DNA from: Cherax quadricarinatus | Lineage: Eukaryota > Arthropoda > Malacostraca > Decapoda > Parastacidae | Assembly: GCF_038502225.1 (NCBI RefSeq) | Contig: NC_091303.1 | Span: forward strand, 28,575,193-28,639,192 | DNA: 64,000 nucleotides | Reading direction: 5' to 3' | In this document: positions 34,386 through 43,645 of the stretch, piece after piece | Numbering within the stretch: position 1 is the stretch's first letter | Layout of the letters: each line of letters starts with the position of its first letter | Notes under the pieces: generated by a model | The model's input: the letters and a program-made list of their open reading frames with translations, nothing else | Told to the model about the DNA's origin: nothing | Databases searched by the model: none | Position numbers and translations under genes: made by a program

Positions 34386-34698
34386 AAGGACTATCTTGTC
34401 CTGCTTTCAAAGAAACTCTCCTGCCTCTCTCAATATGCCAACAAGAGTCTTCAATAAAGGTAAAACTGATTTAAATGTTCATTTATCCATTAAAATTAGT
34501 GCTTTATATTTATTTCTCATTGGTTTCTGTACATAAAACTATAGTATTTATTCTTTAAAAAATGATTTTTTGTGAATATTTTTGGGTGGAACAGATAACA
34601 GTAATTGGATTTACATTATTTCTTATGGGAATTTAGGCTGTTGCGACTTTAGGCCTAGCTCCTGGAACGGATTGTGGCCGAAACTCGGGGTTCCACTG
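34386..34698 (+). mobile_element. 3' part of a Tigger-type element
   Basis: Contains GAGTCTTCAATAAAGG as at position 10 and ends GGGGTTCCACTG before TA (34699-34700). The left boundary is uncertain because the Penelope-like element abuts it. Confidence 0.6.
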
Positions 34699-35171
34699 TA
34701 TATTATATTATTATTATCAGGGGTCTGGACAATGAGAGGGTTAACCAAGCAGAACATTGTGGGGTCATATCCTAGATAAGGACCTAAAACCCCACAATGA
34801 AAAGAGGCCATACTGCTTGGTTTTCTTTCAGTGTTTATAACTGGACTAAAATCATTATCTACAACTAAAGCATGTACCCTTTCATCTTTTTCTTGTTCAT
34901 CATTTTCATCTTGTCCTCAGCCCTCTCCAATAATGTGAATATCCAAAGGCATGTTAAATGTCTGAGAAGGATTTACATGTGATTACATATCTTCTCAGTG
35001 AGAGAGAAAGAGCTTCCAAAGGAAACACAGCATTAAAGATACATGTGTAGACAGGCAGAAGCAACAGGTATGACTGAAACTGGTCCAATAATTAAGATGC
35101 CACATAATAAGTTAATAATTATGAACAATGCATGTATAATAATACAGCATGAATACATCTCATGCTGAAGG
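34699..35171. other. 473-bp unassigned intronic sequence
   Basis: AT-rich, single-copy-looking sequence. I see no splice-bounded frame and no known repeat in it. Confidence 0.5.
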
Positions 35172-35806
35172 ATAAGTAAAACGACACAAACGCAACTAAT
35201 GTGGCATTTTATTGTGGCAACATTTCACTCTCCAGGAGCTTTGTCAAGCTGTTACAAACAGTACGTACATGGACATGGAGGGTATATATAGGCTTAGAGT
35301 GAGGTGCAATAATAGTGGTAGCAGTAGTAGTAGTGATATAAGTTGTAGTAGTAGTAGTAGTAGTGATATAAGTTGTAGTAGTAGTAGTAGTAGTAATACA
35401 ATATAGTAGAACAATTAACTTGCACATGAGAAAAAGGATATAAAAACTATTACTTGGATAATAGCTTTTATATCCTTTTACTCATATGCAAGTTAATTGT
35501 TCTATTGTAGTAGTAATACAATATGGCAGAACAATTAACTTGCACATGAGTAAAAGAATATAAAAGCTATTATCCAAGTAATAGTTTTTATATCCTGTTA
35601 CTCATGTGCAAGTTAATTGTTCTACCATATTGTATTACTACTACTACTACTACTACTACTACCACTAGTATTGCACCTCACTCTGAGCCTATAAGTACCC
35701 ACTCTGTCCATGTACTGTTTGTAAAGGCTTGACAAAGCTCCTGGAGAGCGAAATGTTGCCACAATAAAATGTCACATTAGTTGCACTTGTGTCCTTTTTA
35801 CTTTAC
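35172..35806. repeat. Large imperfect palindrome with two inner hairpins
   Basis: Outer arms: 35172-35404 and, inverted, 35626-35806 (GCAACTAATGTG against CACATTAGTTGC; CTCCAGGAGCTTTGTCAAGC against its complement; GTAGTA repeats against TACTAC). Inner hairpins: 35407-35504 and 35528-35623, each about 45-bp arms starting AGAACAATTAACTTGCACAT. The outer arm resembles Penelope-type terminal repeats (GAGCGAAATGTTGCC). Confidence 0.85.
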
Positions 35807-35930
35807 ATATTGCTAGTAATTCTACCACCATATATACTGAAGGATTAGGAAAAAGAGAGTATTATAATAATAATTTTGGATTTTAAAAAGGTACTTGCTC
35901 GGTAACAAATGACTGATTTTCTCTTCTAAC

Positions 35931-36040
35931 CTGAAGTGGCATTGGTGCTGATGATACCATGTCTGCTAGCACTCCCCGAGCAGGAACATACAGAGGTAAC
36001 TCACGACACACTACTTGTGTCTCCAGTAGCACACATTCAT
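35931..36040 (-). CDS. Internal coding exon of a host gene (110 bp), function not recognised
   Basis: Minus strand: acceptor TTATTTCTGCAG (AG at 36042-36041), donor GTTAGAAG from 35930. One frame is open, reading ECVLLETQVVCRELPLYVPA and ending SSAPMPLQ. The first two bases complete a codon, and the exon ends in phase 0. It joins directly to the exon at 3061-3209, whose only open frame is also phase 0. The exon has no stops in that frame and has typical splice sites, which separates it from the transposon debris around it. Upstream exons must lie beyond 36040, possibly beyond the window. Confidence 0.7.
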
Positions 36041-36186
36041 CTGCAGAAATAAAAGGGAGAATGAGGACTTAAGTGAAATGCATCAACAGTAAGAGATATA
36101 ACAACAATGTACTTACATATAATTCCTTGATGCACAGTCAATTTTACCTAAGTATCCAGGGTATGCATGCATTAAACATAAACAAT

Positions 36187-37078
36187 AAATACAGTAGTGG
36201 ATGTACAAGGTAAGCATGAACAAGCAGTACAGTAGTGGATGTACATGATAAGCATGAACAAGCAGTACAGTAGTGGATGTACAAGGTAAGCATGAACAAA
36301 CAGTACAGTAGTGGATGTACATGGTAACCATGAACAAGCAGTACAGTAGTGGATGTACATGGTAAGCATGAACAAGCAGTACAGTAGTGGATGTACAAGG
36401 TAAGCATGAACAAGCAGTACAGTAGTGGATGTACAAGGTAAGCATGAACAAGCAGTACAGTAGTGGATGTACAAGGTAAGCATGAACAAGCAGTACAGTA
36501 GTGGATGTACAAGGTAAGCATGAACAAGCAGTACAGTAGTGGATGTACATGGTAACCATGAACAAGCAGTACAGTAGTGGATGTACATGGTAAGCATGAA
36601 CAAGCAGTACAGTAGTGGATGTACATGGTAACCATGAACAAGCAGTACAGTAGTGGATGTACATGGTAACCATGAACAAGCAGTACAGTAGTGGATGTAC
36701 ATGGTAAGCATGAACAAGCAGTACAGTAGTGGATGTACATGGTAAGCATGAACAAGCAGTACAGTAGTGGATGTACATGGTAAGCATGAACAAGCAGTAC
36801 AGTAGTGGATGTACATGGTAAGCATGAACAAGCAGTACAGTAGTGGATGTACATGGTAAGCATGAACAAGCAGTACAGTAGTGGATGTACATGGTAACCA
36901 TGAACAAGCAGTACAGTAGTGGATGTACATGGTAAGCATGAACAAGCAGTACAGTAGTGGATGTACATGGTAAGCATGAACAAGCAGTACAGTAGTGGAT
37001 GTACATGGTAAGCATGAACAAGCAGTACAGTAGTGGATGTACATGGTAAACATGAACAAGCAATATAGTGGTGGATAC
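36187..37078. repeat. 38-bp minisatellite, about 23 copies
   Basis: Unit CATGAACAAGCAGTACAGTA plus GTGGATGTACATGGTAAG, with variants TACAAGG/TACATGG and GTAAGC/GTAACC. Since 38 is not a multiple of three and the unit has no minus-strand stop, all three minus frames stay open for about 900 bp. These are not genes. Confidence 0.95.
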
Positions 37079-37644
37079 ATTTGTTAGTATAGTAGTGGAA
37101 ATAAGTGTTATATATGAACTGGCAGTAAGGTTAAAGGACTAATAGAAGAAATATCAGCACCTCATAATTTTCCAAATTACTTCTTTGAAAATTTACTTCG
37201 GGACAACCAATATACAGTACCGTACAATACCAGCATTTACTGTATCCTTATTGAATATATTTTGCTCTACTGTATCAATACTGTCTGCTACTGAATTTTA
37301 AAATATAGTACAAAACATAAGTAATGTAAATGCTTACATTTGGGAGATTTATATTGAGCTTCAATGAGTGTCCATCCTATTCAGCTTCGGGGGTTTGCAA
37401 TGTCTCTTTGTGTGTATATATATACAGAATACAATTTTTATAATGAATTCATGCTGCATTCTTTAACAAGCTTCATCAAAATATTTAAGGAAGTGTGGAT
37501 AGCCTCACTGATGAACAAAACTGCTCTATATAAAAATTTGCTCCTTTCATAATAACAGGCTTATTTTAAAACTTAACTGAAATACTGTATATTTGAAACA
37601 ATTTATAACTAAAGCTAACATTAATATCTTGGCATCCTTTCTCC
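37079..37644. other. 566-bp AT-rich sequence, possible 3' UTR of the frame at 37645-38805
   Basis: On the minus strand it lies downstream of a stop codon and contains no canonical AATAAA; TATAAA and AATAAG variants occur. I see no repeat in it. Confidence 0.4.
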
Positions 37645-38805
37645 CTAGTTTTCTGCATCCTGAATCTCTGCTCCATGTTCAACCTTGATACTTTCTTCAG
37701 TCGATGCAATATCTGGGTTCACAAAGAGAAAAACCATGTTACTCTCTGGTCTCACTACATCGGCCGACTTTGGAGTAGGCATACTACACTCATAGCAACC
37801 ACTTGCTCGAGAAGTGTCTATAGTTGGACGTGCTTTCTGCCGCATGGGAGCAACTTCCTCAAGCTCGTCTATTTCTTCAAGACTTTCTGATGATTTACTT
37901 TTCATAACATCTGCTTTATCAGCATTCATGGGAGTTGCCTGCTGTTGCTTCTCTATCTTCTGTTCTATATTTGTAGGTTCAACAACCACATTATCAACAG
38001 AGCCTTTGGGTAATGTATTTACTTTATCATCATTTTCTTGAGCTTCCTCATATTCATCTTTGTCTTTATAGTCATGAGACATTTTTTCTTTTTCTTCCAC
38101 GTCGTCGCTTGTGCTGTGATCGTCACTATCTTCATCCTCTTGACTTTCATTATCACTGTCTTTAATATTCTGACTGACATCCTTGCTTTCTTCAGCATGG
38201 ACTTCACATTCTGCTTCATTTTTCTTTAATTCCTCTGAGTCTAGGGAATCAATGAAGTCATTCAAAAATTCACCAGATTGTGTTAGTTTTTTCCTCTCAC
38301 TAAGTGATGCATTGGACTTCTGAATACTCTCCTTTGATTTGCCAAGACTGTCTTTCTCAGCTTTTTCATCACATATAACCTTTTCAATACTTTCACTGGA
38401 ATTTTGTGATTTATCTGTTAGAGTGCTACTACGCTTTTTTCCATTACCTTCAACAATTTGTACGAAAGGCTCACCAGTAGCTGGCTTTTCAGACCGTGGA
38501 CTTTCACAAATATCCAAAGTAAGAACTTGAGGCTTTCTTTTCTTGTCTCTAAAGCATGGTAAAATAAGTGAACATAGCAATACCCAAAGCAATGAAACAA
38601 AGAGCCAATAATAGTGATACCATCCACCATTATGTGCTTGCTGTAGGGTATAGCTCCCAGGCACCATTACAGGTAGCAAAATAAAAAGGTACAATGCAAA
38701 AAATGAAGCAACAAATATTGGGTAGATCACAGTGAGAAGCAACACTACCAGAAGACGAAAGTCATCCTGGCTCCATTTCTTAGTGTTTATTAGTGGCTTG
38801 GCCAT
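37645..38805 (-). CDS. Two-pass membrane protein with long acidic tail (386 residues), unrecognised
   Basis: Start MAKPLINTKKW at 38805. Residues about 17-48 and 64-84 are hydrophobic (VVLLLTVIYPIFVASFF; YWLFVSLLWVLLCSLI), with a short loop between. The remaining 300 residues are hydrophilic, rich in Glu, Asp, Lys and Ser (SKSSESLEEIDELEE), and probably disordered. It ends EHGAEIQDAEN, stop at 37645-37647. It is intronless, on the same strand as its two neighbours upstream and as the host exons. Layout and size resemble the frame at 40113-41249, so a common origin is possible. No family is recognised. Confidence 0.7.
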   Translation of the reverse strand: MAKPLINTKKWSQDDFRLLVVLLLTVIYPIFVASFFALYLFILLPVMVPGSYTLQQAHNGGWYHYYWLFVSLLWVLLCSLILPCFRDKKRKPQVLTLDICESPRSEKPATGEPFVQIVEGNGKKRSSTLTDKSQNSSESIEKVICDEKAEKDSLGKSKESIQKSNASLSERKKLTQSGEFLNDFIDSLDSEELKKNEAECEVHAEESKDVSQNIKDSDNESQEDEDSDDHSTSDDVEEKEKMSHDYKDKDEYEEAQENDDKVNTLPKGSVDNVVVEPTNIEQKIEKQQQATPMNADKADVMKSKSSESLEEIDELEEVAPMRQKARPTIDTSRASGCYECSMPTPKSADVVRPESNMVFLFVNPDIASTEESIKVEHGAEIQDAEN

Positions 38806-39559
38806 TATAACTCACTTATGTTGAACTTGAATCCCTGGGAACCAATTAAACTTAAATCAACACTCAGATGCAATCTTCCTACGTGGGTTGTATTACATCA
38901 AGATGCTCACTACACAAAAATATTAATTCTTTTTGCCGTTACTGCAACAGTGAACCAATATCTAGACCTGAATATATAGTCACTAATGTCCAACCCCAGA
39001 ACTTGAAATCCACACAGTGAAAAAGAGTATGCTTTACTCTGGATGACAAGCAACAGCTTTGAGTGAAGCATATTACTGGTGGTACATCCTGTCTAGAATG
39101 TAAGATAGTAGTGGACCACTGAGTATGTACAGGATGTTACTGTGATAAGCTGTGTCCACTTCTACAACATGAGATCACAAACATTCAGTTTAAAACTTGT
39201 TGAATAATTATGCTTCAGTTTTAAAAGAATAAGAATATAGTAGAATATTGTATCTGTATATTATTTTCAGAATACAAATAAAGTTTAAAAAATAGAAATT
39301 CAATAATCAAATCATGAATCAACAGTCTAAAAGCATCTGTATATTATAAAATAAATTATGCACTGTATTTAATATTAATCGAAAAGTTTATGCAGTACCC
39401 AATTAGGGTAATAGTCTTAGGTTATACTCATTACAAGGAAAATAAAAGTTTATATTAATTCATAATCTTCTAAAGATTTTTTGATAAACTAAATGAGGCC
39501 ATTGATACTTTATAAGTTATGCTAATTTAGCTTATTATCAACAGAGAAAAAATATAGGT
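38806..39559. other. 754-bp AT-rich spacer between two host frames
   Basis: No coding frame, transposon end or minus-strand AATAAA is seen. The absence of a clear polyadenylation signal leaves open that the three frames share one transcript. Confidence 0.4.
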
Positions 39560-40030
39560 TCATATATAATTCTTAATCATCTGAAGAATATCTTCATCAA
39601 CACCAGAATCCCTAAGTATGTTGGTAATATCTGAAAATTTCTGACTAATGTAAGCCTGTTGTTCAGAGGATGACATATGTGGCAATGCTTGCCCAACTGA
39701 ATTAGTATTTCCCACTGACAACTTTTCTGAAGTACTGCTTTTGACAGATGAAGTGGAATCATTTCTCTCAAGTTTATTGTGAGATTTCCACCCAGCATTG
39801 CGATACTGGGAACCTTTTCTATTGAATTTGCTCTGAATGTATGACTCTGGAAGTTCTCCCTTTTCCGAGTCATCAGCAGCATCTTCTGACAAATTCTCTT
39901 GCTTTGTACTACTGCATCTTCTGTTAGCGTCTTGTGAGGCTCTTTTCAAGTTTTCTATAGAGGGTCTTCTGAGGCTCTCCACTGAGGTCCTCTTGGAACT
40001 TTCTGATGATATCTGAGATGATTCAGCCAT
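39560..40030 (-). CDS. Serine-rich soluble protein (156 residues), unrecognised
   Basis: Start MAESSQISSESSKRTS at 40030, stop TGA at 39562-39560. No membrane segment or signal peptide. The amino half is basic and serine-rich (SVESLRRPSIENLKRAS, with RRPS and KRAS kinase-like sites). The last 35 residues look folded (AYISQKFSDITNILRDSGV). It begins 82 bp after the stop of the upstream frame with no room for an intron or promoter, so the two are probably on one mRNA. The whole frame is repeated, identical in translation, at 52986-53456. Confidence 0.75.
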   Translation of the reverse strand: MAESSQISSESSKRTSVESLRRPSIENLKRASQDANRRCSSTKQENLSEDAADDSEKGELPESYIQSKFNRKGSQYRNAGWKSHNKLERNDSTSSVKSSTSEKLSVGNTNSVGQALPHMSSSEQQAYISQKFSDITNILRDSGVDEDILQMIKNYI

Positions 40031-40383
40031 TTTAAAAAGAAAACTTGTATGGGTATAAGGCTCATAAACCAGATGAATGAGTCTTATAATAGGAGTTTCC
40101 TTTTAAAAAATGTTAGTGATATTGTTTGTCTTTTTCTTCTGCTTTCAAATTTCTTTCTCTATCCTCATCCTCTTCTTCCTCAATACTTTCCCAGTGCTGT
40201 TTTGTTTCTTCTAGATTACAAGATTCAAGACTAGTAGTTGAATCCACTCTTACTAGAGTCAGATACTTATCGAAGGCTTTAAAAGGAGGAAGACCTTGAA
40301 ATGAGTCTTGTTTTGATAACTGTCTTTCTAATGGGCTTTTCTTATTACTTATTTCAGTTTCTAAGTCAAGAGATGACACTGGA
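39562..40383. repeat. Source of the 822-bp inverted duplication
   Basis: Covers the end of the 378-residue frame, the 82-bp spacer and the whole 156-residue frame. The copy is 52633-53454, inverted and of the same length. Confidence 0.9.
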
Positions 40384-41249
40384 GTTGGGTGAGAGTCCTC
40401 AGATGATTCTTTTATTTGTTTATCATGTGTGTATTCAGTAGCTTGATCACTGGAGCTTTGAGAATTTGTACCTAGAGGATCAATCTCAATGAAAGAAGGC
40501 AAATAATCTTCCCCACCATTATCCTCGTTAAGCGCTAGACCAAGATTGTCAACATGATAGCCGTCCTCATCGACAGCGCTTAAGAGGTGAGAGCGGCTTA
40601 GAGAACCATAATTCTGGGGCTGCACTACCTGAGTTCTTTCCAATTCATTGGATCCCCTAACTGAACCATAGTAATCAGAATTTATGCTGCCTTCCTTTAA
40701 CTGTGATGCTACAGTAACAGTATTTACTGGTGGATAAGGTAAAGTTACCAGAGCAGAATGTTTTCTTTTGTCTTCCTTGGAATTATTTCTACTTAAGTCT
40801 TTCTTGCCATTACATCCCTCTTCAGACAAGATATTTTTGTTATGACTCAGCTGTGTCAACTGGTACGATTCCTTGTCAGTTTCAAAGGGCAATTCTCTAC
40901 AGTTAGGGTCCTCTCCAATGATGTACCCTTGAGCTTTCCTGGCCCATATGCAAACCACAATGATTATCACAGTCAAAAACACAAATAATCCACAAGCTAG
41001 GATGAGCCCTACGATGAACAGTATACTGTTACTATTCTGAGCTGAGGTATTAGGCACCGACTCCCTGTTTTCTGTCTTCTTATCACTTGTGGAATGGGAT
41101 GCTGTCCCTGAGTCATCATCGTCAAGTCTAACTCCTTCTCTGCTTGAACTGGGCAAGATCATTAATATGACTATTAGAACACACAATGCAACAGCAACTG
41201 ACACAATCACAGAGAGAGACAAGATGGCCCTGACTCGTCTATTGGCCAT
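40113..41249 (-). CDS. Two-pass membrane protein with long tail (378 residues), unrecognised
   Basis: Start MANRRVRAILSLSV at 41249. Hydrophobic segments at residues 8-32 and 76-102; the 43-residue loop between is acidic and has one NTS sequon. The roughly 275-residue tail has tyrosine motifs (DSDYYGSV-like, QNYGSLSR), LERQLSKQDSF and an acidic end (ESIEEEEDEDRE). Stop at 40113-40115. Upstream, TGTTTTTTGTAG at about 41330-41318 is a good splice acceptor in the 5' UTR, which supports a spliced host mRNA. The last 88 codons are copied at 52637-52903. Confidence 0.75.
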   Translation of the reverse strand: MANRRVRAILSLSVIVSVAVALCVLIVILMILPSSSREGVRLDDDDSGTASHSTSDKKTENRESVPNTSAQNSNSILFIVGLILACGLFVFLTVIIIVVCIWARKAQGYIIGEDPNCRELPFETDKESYQLTQLSHNKNILSEEGCNGKKDLSRNNSKEDKRKHSALVTLPYPPVNTVTVASQLKEGSINSDYYGSVRGSNELERTQVVQPQNYGSLSRSHLLSAVDEDGYHVDNLGLALNEDNGGEDYLPSFIEIDPLGTNSQSSSDQATEYTHDKQIKESSEDSHPTPVSSLDLETEISNKKSPLERQLSKQDSFQGLPPFKAFDKYLTLVRVDSTTSLESCNLEETKQHWESIEEEEDEDRERNLKAEEKDKQYH

Positions 41250-41317
41250 TTCTAATCAATTGTCTTATTCCAAACGACAATGTTCTACACTAGGGAGGAT
41301 GGTACCCAGACATGCGA

Positions 41318-41330
41318 CTACAAAAAACAG
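41318..41330 (-). other. Candidate splice acceptor in 5' UTR
   Basis: CTGTTTTTTGTAG read on the minus strand, 69 bp upstream of the ATG at 41249. It would place the first exon(s) beyond the satellite. Confidence 0.45.
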
Positions 41331-41597
41331 AGGATGTTAAAAGAAGTGCCACAGACTTCAAACTTCTCCTTTGTGTATATAACTTCATTTCTGGGCAATA
41401 GTTACTGAGTAACAAGCATATCAACTCTGATGAACTTCAGCAAAAGGTTTTTTGACTTATGTAAAGGTTTGAAAAGAAGTAGATCAAATTATCTACATGT
41501 GGTAACTCTGGAGACACAGGATACTTTGTAGATAACAAGATAAACAGCTGGGCTGTGAGGCTCCTCCACACATCCTCTGTCACCCATCCCCTGCCCC

Positions 41598-41599
<2 letters not shown>

Positions 41600-41660
<61 letters not shown>

Positions 41661-43612
41661 CTCTCTACTCTCTCTCTCTCTCTCTACTCTCTCTCACTCA
41701 CACTAATTCTCTCTCACTCTCACTCACACTAATTCTCTCTCACTCTCACTCACACTAATTCTCTCTCACTCACACTAATTCTCTCTCACTCTCACTCACA
41801 CAAATTCTCTCTCACTCTCACTAATTCTGGCTCACTCTCACTCACACTAATTCTCTCTCACTCACACTAATTCTCTCTCACTCTCACTCACTCACACTAA
41901 TTCTCTCTCACTCTCACTCACTCACACTAATTCTCTCTTACTCTCACTAATTCTCTCTCACTCTCACTCACACTAATTCTCTCTCACTCTCACTAATTCT
42001 CTCTCACTCTCACTCACACTAATTCTCTCTCACTCTCACTCACTCACACTAATTCTCTCTCACTCTCACTCACTCACACTAATTCTCTCTCACTCTCACT
42101 CACACTAATTCTCTCTCACTCTCACTAATTCTATCTCACTCTCACTCACTCACACTAATTCTCTCTCACTCTCACACTAATTCTCTCTCACTCTCACTCT
42201 CCCTCACTCACACTAATTCTCTCTCACTTTCACACTAATTCTCTCTCGCTCTCACACTAATTCTCTCTCACTGTCACTCACTAACACTAATTCTCTCTCA
42301 CTCTCACTCACACTAATTCTCTCTCTCACTCAAACTAATTCTCTCTCACTCTCACTCACTCACACTAATTCTCTATCACTCTCACTCACTCACACTAATT
42401 CTCTCTCACTCTCACTCACTCACACTAATTCTCTCTCACTCTCACTCACACTAATTCTCTCTCACTCTCCCTCACTCACACTAATTCTCTCTCACTCTCA
42501 CTCACACTAATTCTCTCTCACTCTCACTCACACTAATTCTCTCTCACTCTCACACTAATTCTCTCTCACTGTCACTCACTCACACTAATTCTCTCTCACT
42601 CTCACTCACACTAATTCTCTCTCACTCTCACTCACACTAATTCTCTCTCACTCTCACTAATTCTCTCTCACTCTCACTAATTCTCTCTCACTCTCACTCA
42701 CACTAATTCTCTCTCACTCTCACTCACACTACTTCTCTCTCACTGTCACTCACTCACACTAATTCTCTCTCACTCTCACTCACTCACACTAATTCTCTCA
42801 CACTCTCACTCACACTAATTCTCTCTCACTCACTCACACTAATTCTCTCACACTAATTCTCTCTCACTCTCACTCACTCACACTAATTCTCTCACACTCT
42901 CACTCACACTAATTCTCTCTCACTCACTCACACTAATTCTCTCACTCTCACTCACTCACACTAATTCTCTCTCACTCTCACTCACTCACACTAATTCTCT
43001 CTCACTCACACTAATTCTCTCTCACTCTCACTCACACTAATTCTCTCTTGCTCTCCCTCACTCACACTAATTCTCTCTCACTCTCACTCACACTAATTCT
43101 CTCACTCTCACTCACACTAATTCCCTCTCACTCACACTAATTCTCTATCACTCTCACTCACTCACACTAATTCTCTCTCACTCTCACACTAATTCTCTCT
43201 CACTCTCACTCACACTAATTCTCTCTCACTCTCACTCACTCACACTAATTCTCTCTCTCTCACTCACTCACACTAATTCCCTCTCACTCTCACTCACTCA
43301 CACTAATTCTCTCTCACTGTCACTCACACTAATTCTCTCTCATTCTCACTCACACTAATTCTCTCTCACTCTCACTAATTCTCTCTCACTCTCACTAATT
43401 CTCTCTCACTCTCAGTAATTCTCTCTCGCTCTCACTCACACTAATTCTCTCTCACTCTCACTCACACTAATTCTCTCTCACTCTCTCACTAACTCTCAGT
43501 CACTTTCACTCACTCATTCACTGTCACTCACTGTCACTCTCTCACTGTCACTCACTTTCACTCACTCTCACTCATTCTCACACTCTCTCATTCTCACTCT
43601 CTCACTCATTCA

Positions 43613-43644
<32 letters not shown>

Positions 43645-43645
43645 G
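41600..43645. repeat. 2-kb pyrimidine-rich satellite
   Basis: Starts with (CT)n, then variants of CTCACTCTCACTCACACTAATTC in steps of about 20-36 bp, ending in (CT)n and (CA)n. The plus strand is almost free of G. No coding potential. Confidence 0.95.

Noticed and set aside
31540..35770. Hammerhead ribozyme in the Penelope-like repeats
   Set aside because: The stem and GAAA are present, but I could not find the invariant CUGANGA core at the right distance, so it is kept only as a weak finding.
36113..37080. Three overlapping 280-316-codon minus-strand frames rich in Cys, Tyr and His
   Set aside because: All three come from the stop-free 38-bp minisatellite read in each frame; this is not protein evolution.
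41555..41758. Ser/Leu-rich frame in the CT satellite
   Set aside because: Pure repeat translation.
36187..43645. Regular arrays that might suggest CRISPR
   Set aside because: No unique spacers between repeats and no cas genes; the setting is eukaryotic. Minisatellite and satellite fit better.
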